Origin: Ascidiimonas aurantiaca
GTDB lineage: Bacteria; Bacteroidota; Bacteroidia; Flavobacteriales; Flavobacteriaceae
Assembly: GCF_037646345.1 (NCBI RefSeq)
Contig: NZ_JBBEWR010000004.1
Location: 62,001-126,000 of the forward strand
Direction: 5' to 3'
Length of the DNA: 64,000 nt
Shown: positions 25,266-33,379 of the stretch, piece by piece
Position numbering within the stretch: the stretch's first letter is position 1
Layout of the letters: each line of letters begins with the position of its first letter
Position numbers and translations under genes: made by a program
The notes under the pieces: model-generated
Told to the model about the DNA's origin: nothing
The model's database searches: none
The model's input: only the letters and a program-made list of their open reading frames with translations

Positions 25266-26545
25266 TGGAAACTTTAATTCAAAATAAAAACAAACTTGTT
25301 TTTAGTCGTTCACTTTTCACTTATAATTTGAAGAGAGCATTCGCTTTTAGCTTTTCACTTTTAGCTTTTCACTTTATAAGCGCACAACAATTGGAAACTC
25401 TTATTAATGAAGCTCTGAAAAACAGCCCGGAAATTCAAAAATTTGAATTACAATACAGTATTGTTTCAGAAAAAGTAAATGAAGTAAATGCCATTCCAAA
25501 TACTGAATTTGCAGTGGGTTATTTTGTTAGTGAACCCGAAACAAGAACAGGGGCTCAACGCTTTAAGGTATCAGCAAGACAAATGATACCCTGGTTTGGA
25601 TCGATAACCGCCAGGGAAAACTATGTCAGTTCACTGGCCGATGCCAAATATGAGGATATTGTTATTGCCAAGAGAAAATTAGTTGCTGCCGTATCACAGT
25701 CTTACTACAATTTGTACGCCAATAAAGCCAAACAAAAAGTATTGGCTCAAAATATTAAATTGCTTGAAACGTATGAGACAATGGCCCTTACCTCTCTAGA
25801 AGTTGGTAAAGCTTCGGCAGTAGATGTATTGCGATTGCAAATGCGTCAAAATGAACTGGAACAACTAAAAGAAGTATTGGCCCAACAATATTTGGCTGAA
25901 CAAACAACACTTAATAAGCTTTTAAATCGCAATAAAGATGTGGTTGTAAATGTTGTTGACGAATTAACCATTCTCTCCGAAACTACTTTAGTAAATATCG
26001 AAGATTTATCCCTCCATCCCGAATTGATAAAATATGATAAACTCTACCAGTCTGTTGAGCAGTCAGAACTGTTAAACCAAAAGGAAAGCCTCCCTATGAT
26101 TGGTTTTGGACTAGATTATGTTAATGTGGAAAAACGACCCAATATGGATTTTAGTGATAACGGAAAGGATGTGATAATGCCTATGTTATCAGTATCAATC
26201 CCAATTTTTAACAAAAAATACAAATCGCAAACCAAACAGAACGAGTTTCAACAGCAGGAAATAACAGCTCAGAAACAACAGCGATTGAATAAACTGGAAA
26301 CGGCTCTGGATCAAGCTGTGAAAGATAGGATCTCTGCAAGAATAAGCTATGAGACCCAATCCAAAAATTTAGAGCAAGCCAATGACGCTGAAGAAATTTT
26401 AATTAAAAGTTATGAAACAGGAACAATAGACTTTAACGATGTTCTGGATATTCAGGAACTACAATTGAAGTTTCAAATAAACCAAATAGAATCGGTGAAA
26501 ACCTTCTATGTACAAACAACAATCATAAATTATTTAAGTAACTAA
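25265..26545 (+). CDS. TolC-family outer-membrane channel (CusC-like)
   Basis: The product is the outer-membrane duct of the Cus-type pump, 426 residues from the ATG at 25265. Two long helical hairpin repeats are visible (for example KLVAAVSQSYYNLYANKAKQ and QLKFQINQIESVKTFY). The start upstream at 25205 is rejected because it lies inside the preceding gene. The signal peptide reads AFSFSLLAFHFISAQ and is encoded by two copies of a 14-bp repeat, so its hydrophobic core seems to have come from repeat DNA. There is no lipobox cysteine. Confidence 0.88.
   Translation: METLIQNKNKLVFSRSLFTYNLKRAFAFSFSLLAFHFISAQQLETLINEALKNSPEIQKFELQYSIVSEKVNEVNAIPNTEFAVGYFVSEPETRTGAQRFKVSARQMIPWFGSITARENYVSSLADAKYEDIVIAKRKLVAAVSQSYYNLYANKAKQKVLAQNIKLLETYETMALTSLEVGKASAVDVLRLQMRQNELEQLKEVLAQQYLAEQTTLNKLLNRNKDVVVNVVDELTILSETTLVNIEDLSLHPELIKYDKLYQSVEQSELLNQKESLPMIGFGLDYVNVEKRPNMDFSDNGKDVIMPMLSVSIPIFNKKYKSQTKQNEFQQQEITAQKQQRLNKLETALDQAVKDRISARISYETQSKNLEQANDAEEILIKSYETGTIDFNDVLDIQELQLKFQINQIESVKTFYVQTTIINYLSN
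25345..25372 (+). repeat. Two 14-bp repeats (TTTTAGCTTTTCAC) inside the TolC-like signal peptide
   Basis: Copies at 25345-25358 and 25359-25372 are identical and related partial units occur just before (TTCACTTTTCACTT near 25310). They share TTTTCACTTT with the complement of the 14-bp repeat at 24871-24911, so the four-helix-bundle gene is bracketed by inverted arrays. Confidence 0.85.
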
Positions 26546-26573
26546 AAACAAGTATAATTTAAAATTAATAACA

Positions 26574-27221
26574 ATGAACTTTTCAAAGAAAAACCACGAA
26601 TACAAAAACAACAATAAAAATGTTGTGAGTAAAAAAGTAAAATTAACAACAATTGTAGCAGTAGCCTTTTTAAGCCTATCTGCCATGTCTTGTAAAGACA
26701 CTAAAAAAGAAAACACCCATGATAATGATTCTATGCACTCAGAAATGGATCATGATAAAATGAGTACACCCAACCATACAAAGGAATCTAATACACAGGA
26801 TTCAAATGCCCAAAAAGTACTGGCAGATTATATGGCTCTTAAAGATGCTTTGGTAAATGATGATAATGCAAAGGCAAAAGAATTGGGTACTGTATTGGCT
26901 CAATCTTTAAGATCATTTGATGCATCTGGCTTTTCAGGTAAAGAGCAGTCTGAATTAAACGATATTATGGAAGATGCTATCGAGCACGCTGAACACATAA
27001 GTGAAAGCGATATTAAACACCAACGTGAGCACTTTAAAGTTTTGAGTAAGGATATTACAGATATGGTAGCTATCACGGGAACACAAGTGAAACTATACGA
27101 GCAATTTTGCCCTATGTATGATGGTGGTACAGCCTGGTTAAGCACAAAGGAAGAAGTGCGTAATCCATACTATGGAAGCCAGATGTTGAAATGCGGAAAG
27201 GTACAGCGAGAAATTAACTAA
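26574..27221 (+). CDS. DUF3347 lipoprotein
   Basis: This 215-residue protein has an N-terminal signal with lipobox LSAMSC (C40), then a His/Met/Asp-rich linker (HDNDSMHSEMDHDKM) suited to copper binding. The DUF3347 domain follows (about residues 80-215) and ends with the conserved EQFCPMYDGG, W-L-S, NPYYG and MLKCG motifs. The same domain forms the C-terminus of CusB in this operon. It is probably an envelope metal-binding chaperone handing copper to the pump, which is inference from residues and context. Confidence 0.88.
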   Translation: MNFSKKNHEYKNNNKNVVSKKVKLTTIVAVAFLSLSAMSCKDTKKENTHDNDSMHSEMDHDKMSTPNHTKESNTQDSNAQKVLADYMALKDALVNDDNAKAKELGTVLAQSLRSFDASGFSGKEQSELNDIMEDAIEHAEHISESDIKHQREHFKVLSKDITDMVAITGTQVKLYEQFCPMYDGGTAWLSTKEEVRNPYYGSQMLKCGKVQREIN

Positions 27222-27233
27222 ATAAAACCAACA

Positions 27234-27280
27234 TGTTTAAAATAATCATTATGCTGTGTGTTTAATGATTATTTTAAACA
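27234..27280. terminator. Long inverted repeat between DUF3347 and haem-binding genes
   Basis: A perfect 18-bp stem (TGTTTAAAATAATCATTA and its complement at 27263-27280) encloses an 11-base loop, 13 bases after the DUF3347 stop. It is AT-rich without a U-tract. It could act as a processing hairpin, a weak terminator or part of an operator together with the adjacent palindrome. Confidence 0.5.
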
Positions 27281-27285
27281 TTAAA

Positions 27286-27299
27286 GGTTACATGTAACC
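27286..27299. promoter_or_regulatory. Perfect 14-bp palindrome GGTTACATGTAACC
   Basis: This perfect palindrome sits one base before the TTG start of the haem-binding gene and right behind the long inverted repeat. Its two-fold symmetry suits a dimeric regulator, but no regulator gene is present in the island and no second copy was noticed. Confidence 0.4.
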
Positions 27300-27300
27300 A

Positions 27301-27777
27301 TTGAAAAACAATAAGAATAAACACGTGAAAATTGCAAAAATCATAGCATTGATTTTATTGGTTGGATTTGTGGGCATACAGTTTGTGCCTACAGATCTCA
27401 ACCAAAGTGATACCGTGCCAAAAACCGATTTCTTCTTAGTAAACAACACTCAAGAAAATATTAGGACATCATTAGAGGTATCCTGCTATGATTGTCATAG
27501 TAATAACACACAATATCCTTGGTATAACAAAGTACAACCTATTGCCTGGTTTTTAGAAAACCATATAAAACACGGAAAGGAAGAATTGAATTTCAATGAA
27601 TGGGGTACGTATTCCAACCGAAGAAAAAACAGCAAACTAAAGTCAATAATTAGTCAGATCAAAGGTGATGAAATGCCATTGGCATCTTACACCTTAGTTC
27701 ATAAGGATGCCAGGTTGTCCAGATCTGAAAAGGTCTTGATTATTGATTATATGAAAAAACTAAAAGACAGTTTATAA
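27301..27777 (+). CDS. Haem-binding domain protein (single CxxCH)
   Basis: This is a 158-residue protein with an N-terminal membrane anchor (about residues 10-30) and a c-type haem site CYDCH (C62, C65, H66) followed by SNNTQYPWYNKVQPIAWFL, typical of the small haem-binding domain family found in Bacteroidota. Distal MPLASY gives a possible methionine ligand. Translation starts at TTG 27301; no ATG is near. It is probably a periplasm-facing redox protein and could serve copper oxidation state control, which is inference from context. Confidence 0.8.
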   Translation: MKNNKNKHVKIAKIIALILLVGFVGIQFVPTDLNQSDTVPKTDFFLVNNTQENIRTSLEVSCYDCHSNNTQYPWYNKVQPIAWFLENHIKHGKEELNFNEWGTYSNRRKNSKLKSIISQIKGDEMPLASYTLVHKDARLSRSEKVLIIDYMKKLKDSL

Positions 27778-27960
27778 TGAAGCCCTTAAATGAAAAGGGG
27801 ATAAAAGATAGCCCTCCCCGTTTTAGACACTATAAAAGAAGAATGAATTAAACTAATTACCAAAGTATATGAATTGTTGTTGTTTCTGGTAGCGCACGTA
27901 TCTGTATTACCCCATTGGAACAAGGGGGTTTTATGTTGAATAGTATCAAAGAAAATTAAA

Positions 27961-30012
27961 ATGGAACATCACGAACACCACAAACACCATAACCATGAAA
28001 ACCATCCCGAGCAGAAGGCAGAAATGAACCATTCTGGTCATAACCCTGCTCACGGAGAAATGGGGCATGACCATCACAAAATGATGATAGAAGATTTTAA
28101 GCGAAGGTTTTGGGTCTCTGTCATTTTAACCATACCTATTCTTGTATTATCACAAATGATACAGAAATGGTTGGGGGTAAACTGGAATTTCACAGGCAGT
28201 AATTATGTACTGTTTGCTTTATCGAGCGTTGTTTACTTCTATGGTGGATGGCCATTTTTAAAAGGTTTGGTAAATGAGTTGAAGAAGAAGTCTGTAGGAA
28301 TGATGACCCTCGTTGCCGTGGCAATTTCGGCAGCATATTTTTACAGTGTTGCTGTTATTTTTGGGTTTGAGGGTAAAACGTTTTTTTGGGAGTTGGCAAC
28401 GCTTATCGATGTGATGTTGATTGGCCATTGGCTTGAAATGCGTTCCATTTTGGGCGCAAGTAAAGCCTTAGAAGCTTTGGCGGCACTAATGCCCAATGAA
28501 GCCAATTTGGTTGATGGAAACCAAACTCGCAAAGTTAAAATAAGTGAGTTAACCAAGGGCGATATCATACTCATTAAACCAGGTGAGAAAGTTCCAGCTG
28601 ATGGCGTTATAGTAGAAGGTAAAAGCGACCTTAATGAAAGTATGCTTACTGGTGAAAGTAAGCCTGTAAGTAAAACAGTTGATGAAGAAGTAATTGGTGG
28701 TGCTATAAATGGTAATGGGGTCATCAAAGTAAGAGTAAAAGGCATAGGAGAAGGAACCTATTTATCCAAAGTGATACATATGGTACAGACCGCTCAAAAA
28801 CAGAAATCTAAAACGCAACGTTTGGCAGACGTAGCAGCAAAATGGCTTACTGTAATCGCATTGGTATTAGGTTTCGGCACGTTCTTTACTTGGCTCGCCC
28901 TGGGAGAAGATGTATCGTTTGCCCTGGAACGTATGGTTACCGTAATGGTTATCTGTTGTCCGCATGCCCTGGGACTGGCAGTACCTTTAGTCGCTGCAAT
29001 TTCTACCAGTATTTCTGCTAAAAACGGACTCTTGATTCGCAACCGAACAGCATTTGAAGCTTCCCGAAAAATATCGACTATTGTGTTTGATAAAACCGGA
29101 ACACTTACCAAAGGTTCACACGAAGTAGTACAGATTGTCCCATTATCACCCGAATATGATGAAACAGAGCTCTTAAAATATGCAACTGCCGTTGAAAATC
29201 CTTCCGAACATCATATTTCCAAAGGATTAAGACGAAAAGCAAAAGAGGAAAATATTGAGATCCCTTCAGTAACCAACTTCAAGTACAATGCAGGTGTTGG
29301 TGTAAGTGGAACGGTTAACGGAAAAAAAGTACAAGCGGGGGGGTATTTACTAATGGAACAATTGAAGCAAAATGTTACAGAGGATAAAGACGAAGGCATA
29401 GAAACCAAAATATTTACCATAGTAAATGATGAATTAATAGGCTTCATAACCTTCGCCGATGAAATTAGGGAAAGCTCTTATGAGGCAATTGAAATACTTC
29501 AAAAAAACAATATTAAAGTCTCTTTGCTCACAGGTGATAATAAAAAAGTGGCAAAAGATGTAGCCAATAAATTAGGTCTTGATGATTATATGGCAGAGGT
29601 GTTGCCAGACCAAAAGCAGGAAAAAATAACAGAGCTACAGGCCATGGGAGAATTTGTTGCTATGACCGGTGATGGTGTAAACGATGCTCCCGCATTAGCA
29701 CAGGCAGATGTCGGTATTGCTATTGGCTCCGGAACTGATGTAGCCGCTGAGACTGCTGACATTGTTTTAGTCGATAGCAACCCAAAAGACATAGCCAACT
29801 TGATATTATTTGGTAAGGCCACTTACCGCAAAATGGTTCAAAATCTAGTATGGGCAACCGGTTACAATATCGTGGCTTTGCCATTGGCAACAGGGTTTGT
29901 ACCCGGGCTAATGATAAGCCCTGCATTTGGCGCAGCTTTAATGAGTATCAGTACGATTATTTGTGCAATTAATGCGCAAACACTCAAAGGAATTCTACAA
30001 GCAAAAGTATAA
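27961..30012 (+). CDS. copB: CopB-type copper/silver-translocating P-type ATPase
   Basis: This 683-residue P1B ATPase has a His/Met-rich N-terminus (first 40 residues, EHHEHHKHHNHENH type) rather than a CxxC metal-binding domain. The ion site is CPH (C333-P334-H335), the mark of the CopB class. TGES, the phosphorylated D377 in DKTGT, and TGDGVNDAP are all present. The nucleotide-domain motif reads SEHHI (415-419) where most P1B pumps have SEHP. It exports copper or silver from the cytosol and works with the Cus-type tripartite pump. A 183-base gap precedes it. Confidence 0.93.
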   Translation: MEHHEHHKHHNHENHPEQKAEMNHSGHNPAHGEMGHDHHKMMIEDFKRRFWVSVILTIPILVLSQMIQKWLGVNWNFTGSNYVLFALSSVVYFYGGWPFLKGLVNELKKKSVGMMTLVAVAISAAYFYSVAVIFGFEGKTFFWELATLIDVMLIGHWLEMRSILGASKALEALAALMPNEANLVDGNQTRKVKISELTKGDIILIKPGEKVPADGVIVEGKSDLNESMLTGESKPVSKTVDEEVIGGAINGNGVIKVRVKGIGEGTYLSKVIHMVQTAQKQKSKTQRLADVAAKWLTVIALVLGFGTFFTWLALGEDVSFALERMVTVMVICCPHALGLAVPLVAAISTSISAKNGLLIRNRTAFEASRKISTIVFDKTGTLTKGSHEVVQIVPLSPEYDETELLKYATAVENPSEHHISKGLRRKAKEENIEIPSVTNFKYNAGVGVSGTVNGKKVQAGGYLLMEQLKQNVTEDKDEGIETKIFTIVNDELIGFITFADEIRESSYEAIEILQKNNIKVSLLTGDNKKVAKDVANKLGLDDYMAEVLPDQKQEKITELQAMGEFVAMTGDGVNDAPALAQADVGIAIGSGTDVAAETADIVLVDSNPKDIANLILFGKATYRKMVQNLVWATGYNIVALPLATGFVPGLMISPAFGAALMSISTIICAINAQTLKGILQAKV

Positions 30013-30013
30013 T

Positions 30014-30730
30014 ATGGTTAATAGAAAAACAGCCTTAAAAATTAGAAAAACACACAGGTATTTAGGTCTTTTTTTAGGCGTTCAATTCCTGTTCTGGACA
30101 ATTAGCGGAATGTATTTCAGTTGGACAAATATTGATGATATACACGGCGACCACTTTAAAAATCCGGATTATCAACCTCCTGCTTTCAAAAATTTAATAA
30201 GCCCTTCAAAACTCGATATTACCAAAGGGGTCCATACTATTGAATTGAGAGATATTGACAACACACCTTACTATTGGGTAAATAAAGAGCAATTATACAA
30301 CGCTATGGATGGAAGTACAAAGAATAGCATCACAAAAGATGAAGCTCTGTATATCGCCAAAAACTATATGAAAAGTGATTTGGTAATTGAATCTGTTGAG
30401 CAAATCAATGAGGCAGGAAAACACCATGAGTACAGAGAAAAGTTATTACCAGCCTATGTTATTTCATACAAAACAGACGCAGCTTTAAAAGCCTATGTGT
30501 CTATTAAAGACGGGAGATTTCAAACAGTAAGGCATCGTAATTGGCGCATTTTTGATTTTCTATGGATGACGCATACGATGGATTATGAGGGTAGAGACAA
30601 TTTCAACACTACCATCTTAAGGGCTTTCTCACTCTTGGGTTTGATTACCGTATTAAGTGGCTTCCTATTATGGTACACCTCATCACCCTCTATTAGAAAA
30701 TTATCAAAACGAAAACAAACAAACAAATGA
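30014..30730 (+). CDS. PepSY-domain membrane protein
   Basis: This 238-residue protein has an N-terminal helix (HRYLGLFLGVQFLFWTISGMYFSW, quoted in part) and a C-terminal one (around 215-230), with a PepSY-like periplasmic part between. The N-terminal KTHRYLGL and WTISG patterns are those of PepSY-associated TM proteins, which often serve metal or electron transport. The start at 30014 is chosen because the upstream frame lies inside copB. It overlaps the start of cusB by four bases (ATGA), so coupling is likely. Confidence 0.82.
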   Translation: MVNRKTALKIRKTHRYLGLFLGVQFLFWTISGMYFSWTNIDDIHGDHFKNPDYQPPAFKNLISPSKLDITKGVHTIELRDIDNTPYYWVNKEQLYNAMDGSTKNSITKDEALYIAKNYMKSDLVIESVEQINEAGKHHEYREKLLPAYVISYKTDAALKAYVSIKDGRFQTVRHRNWRIFDFLWMTHTMDYEGRDNFNTTILRAFSLLGLITVLSGFLLWYTSSPSIRKLSKRKQTNK

Positions 30731-32499
30731 AGAAATATATAATTTACATAGCATTAGTAGTCCTGGGATTACTGCTTGGGTGGTTACTGTTTGGTAACTT
30801 ATCAAACAAGCAAGCAGAGCATGATCACAATGAAGTAACAGAGACCAATAAAATGTGGACCTGTTCAATGCACCCACAGATTATGCAACCCGAACCCGGC
30901 GATTGCCCTATCTGTGGGATGGATTTAATTCCTGCAGAAAGTGGTGCCGATGGTTTATTGGCAGACCAGTTCAAACTTACAGAAAACGCTATGGCCTTGG
31001 CCAACGTCCAGACATCTATAGTAGGTAGTGGTAAACCGGGTGGCAACACCATAAAGTTATCAGGAAAAATAGTAGAAAACGAAGAATCTAATACTGTACA
31101 GGTAAGCTATTTTTCCGGGAGGATTGAACGTTTGAATGTGAGCTTTACAGGAGAAGAAATTCGTAAAGGACAATTATTAGCCACCATTTATTCTCCCGAA
31201 CTGTATGCAGCACAACAAGAGTTAATTACCGCAGCTTCCCTAAAAGAATCACAGCCCAAATTATATCAGGCAGTTAGGAATAAATTAAAGTTGTGGAAAT
31301 TATCAGAAGGTCAAATCAATAAAATTGAAACTTCTGGCAAGGTGTTAGAAAACTTTCCTGTATATGCTACGGTTTCCGGTACGGTCTCAGAAAAATTAGT
31401 GGAACAGGGTGACTATATAAAGCAAGGCCAGCCACTGTTAAAAATAGCAGAACTCAATACAGTTTGGGCAAATTTCGATGTCTATGAAAATCAGATTGAT
31501 TTATTCAAAAAAGGACAGGAAATGGTAATTACTACCAAAGCATACCCTAACAAGGAATTTAAAGGTGAAGTCTCATTTATAGACCCGGTGTTAGATACAC
31601 GTACAAGAACCGTAAATCTAAGAGTTGTGTTAAACAACACAAACGATGAATTTAAACCAGGAATGTTTGTTGAAGGTAAAATTGGAAGTATTTCTTCAAC
31701 CCAAGAACAGTTGCTAAGCATTCCGTCAACAGCAGTCTTGTGGACCGGAGAGCGCTCAGTAGTGTACTTAAAAAGCAGTCCTGATGAACCGGTTTTTGAA
31801 ATGCGCGAAGTAAAATTGGGTAATACCATAGGAGATAACTATGAAGTGTTAGATGGTCTGGAAAATGGTGATGAGATCGTTACCAACGGAACTTTTACCG
31901 TCGATGCAGCGGCTCAATTGCAAAGTAAAAAATCAATGATGAATAAAAAGGGAGGTAAAGCAATCACAGGACACGAAGGGCATTTAGGTATGCAGGAAAC
32001 AGCGTCAGACACCGGGAGTGATCACTCAGAAATGAATAAGAGAATAAAGGTCTCCTTAGATTTTCAAAATCAATTGAAAACGGCTTTTAATGATTATTTA
32101 AGCTTAAAAAATGCATTGGTAAAAGATGATGCAAAGAAAGTAGCCAACGATGCAAAGAAATTACATAATACATTAAATCTGATAGATATGACATTATTGA
32201 AAGACAAAAAAGCTCATGATCACTGGATGAAATTAGAAAAAGAATTAACCTCCTCAACCAAATCTATCGCAGAAACCTCAGATATTAAAAAACAGAGAAA
32301 TCACTTTAAGCATTTATCATCACATTTGGCCACTGCCATACAGTTGTTTGGGATCAACGAGAAGGTTTACAACCAATTTTGCCCAATGGCAGATAACAAC
32401 AAAGGTGCTTATTGGCTGAGCAAAGAAGAAAAAGTACTAAACCCGTACTTTGGTGATGCAATGCTGACCTGCGGAGAGGTGAAGCAAGTAATAGAATGA
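30727..32499 (+). CDS. cusB: CusB-type periplasmic adaptor with metal-binding and DUF3347 domains
   Basis: This 590-residue adaptor links the RND pump to the outer-membrane channel. An N-terminal anchor is followed by a heavy-metal-binding domain (CSMHP at 46-50, CPICGM at 60-65), then the membrane-fusion barrel and hairpin (about 95-400), a His/Met spacer and a C-terminal DUF3347 domain (about 440-590) with FCPMADN, NPYFG and MLTCGE. The DUF3347 end duplicates the separate lipoprotein gene upstream. The cus genes are in the unusual order A, C, copB, B. Confidence 0.93.
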   Translation: MKKYIIYIALVVLGLLLGWLLFGNLSNKQAEHDHNEVTETNKMWTCSMHPQIMQPEPGDCPICGMDLIPAESGADGLLADQFKLTENAMALANVQTSIVGSGKPGGNTIKLSGKIVENEESNTVQVSYFSGRIERLNVSFTGEEIRKGQLLATIYSPELYAAQQELITAASLKESQPKLYQAVRNKLKLWKLSEGQINKIETSGKVLENFPVYATVSGTVSEKLVEQGDYIKQGQPLLKIAELNTVWANFDVYENQIDLFKKGQEMVITTKAYPNKEFKGEVSFIDPVLDTRTRTVNLRVVLNNTNDEFKPGMFVEGKIGSISSTQEQLLSIPSTAVLWTGERSVVYLKSSPDEPVFEMREVKLGNTIGDNYEVLDGLENGDEIVTNGTFTVDAAAQLQSKKSMMNKKGGKAITGHEGHLGMQETASDTGSDHSEMNKRIKVSLDFQNQLKTAFNDYLSLKNALVKDDAKKVANDAKKLHNTLNLIDMTLLKDKKAHDHWMKLEKELTSSTKSIAETSDIKKQRNHFKHLSSHLATAIQLFGINEKVYNQFCPMADNNKGAYWLSKEEKVLNPYFGDAMLTCGEVKQVIE

Positions 32500-32803
32500 T
32501 CAATTATTTGGCAGGAAAACCATTAATTTATAAGAACCCCTCTTATTTCAACAGGCGGCACAATAAAAGGTTTGGGTTACCATGATCTTATTTAACGATT
32601 AAACTAATTTATTTAAATTGTCAGATTAAGTCTTAACTATTACACATTGTGAAAGTTAATTTGCTTATTTTCAATAGTTAGAGATTGAAAGGATGTTTAC
32701 GGATCTCACTATTTAATATAGCTGCCTCGCAAATTACAGAAAGACATTTTTATTTTCTGGCATTAAATTTGGTTTGTATATTTAAAACATTAAAAAACAA
32801 CCT
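32500..32803 (+). other. Intergenic right edge of the copper island
   Basis: About 300 bases without a gene. The stretch is AT-rich with no perfect repeat that would mark an insertion end, and no tRNA. A TATATTTA sequence close to 32778 may be a -7 element (one mismatch) for the following lipoprotein gene. Confidence 0.4.
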
Positions 32804-33319
32804 ATGAAAGCTTTTTTACAAACTACCAGTGTACTGGTTATTATTCTGGCCGGTTTTTCCAATTGTGCAGGCTCCAAAAAGTTACAGGAAACCCTTCCTT
32901 TTACTTTGGGAGAAGTATATGCCCAAAAATGGACTGGTGGGGCACGGGGCAGTGGTTCAGGCGTGAATTTTTTCGTGGCAGTTAATAATCTGCCGGAAGG
33001 GCTGCAGCTCGACAGTGTTTATTTTAGAGGAAAAAAAGTGACGCTCGAGGCTGAAACAGTACCAAAAGGGCAGTTGTTTGTGGGTCGCTTTTTAAATACC
33101 ACGGCTGAAAAGCACGATCTTATTATGCATGCCGATCCTAAAAAAGAAGTGGGAAACAAACCCCCTGTAGTCAAAGAGAAAATACCTTTTGAATTAACAG
33201 ATGACCAGGCAGTAATAAGCTACCGGTACAAAAACAGAAAGTATTATTACAAGATTGAAAACGTAGTTGAAAAACGGGCCGAAGCCTATCCTTCCGCTCC
33301 CGTAAAAAAGGGATTATAA
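32804..33319 (+). CDS. Putative lipoprotein, function unknown
   Basis: This is a 171-residue protein with a clear signal peptide and lipobox (LAGFSNC, C21). The remainder is beta-rich, with the blocks TLGEVYAQKWTGG and GSGVNFFVAVNNLPEGLQLDSVYFRGKK, and ends with a basic tail. I do not recognise the family; similar small lipoproteins occur in Flavobacteriaceae. It stands alone between the copper island and a flippase gene. Confidence 0.75.
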   Translation: MKAFLQTTSVLVIILAGFSNCAGSKKLQETLPFTLGEVYAQKWTGGARGSGSGVNFFVAVNNLPEGLQLDSVYFRGKKVTLEAETVPKGQLFVGRFLNTTAEKHDLIMHADPKKEVGNKPPVVKEKIPFELTDDQAVISYRYKNRKYYYKIENVVEKRAEAYPSAPVKKGL

Positions 33320-33379
33320 GCTTTGTAAACCGCTCATTAATCAATACTTTTAGTCCGGAATTTGCAAAACCGGTAATAG

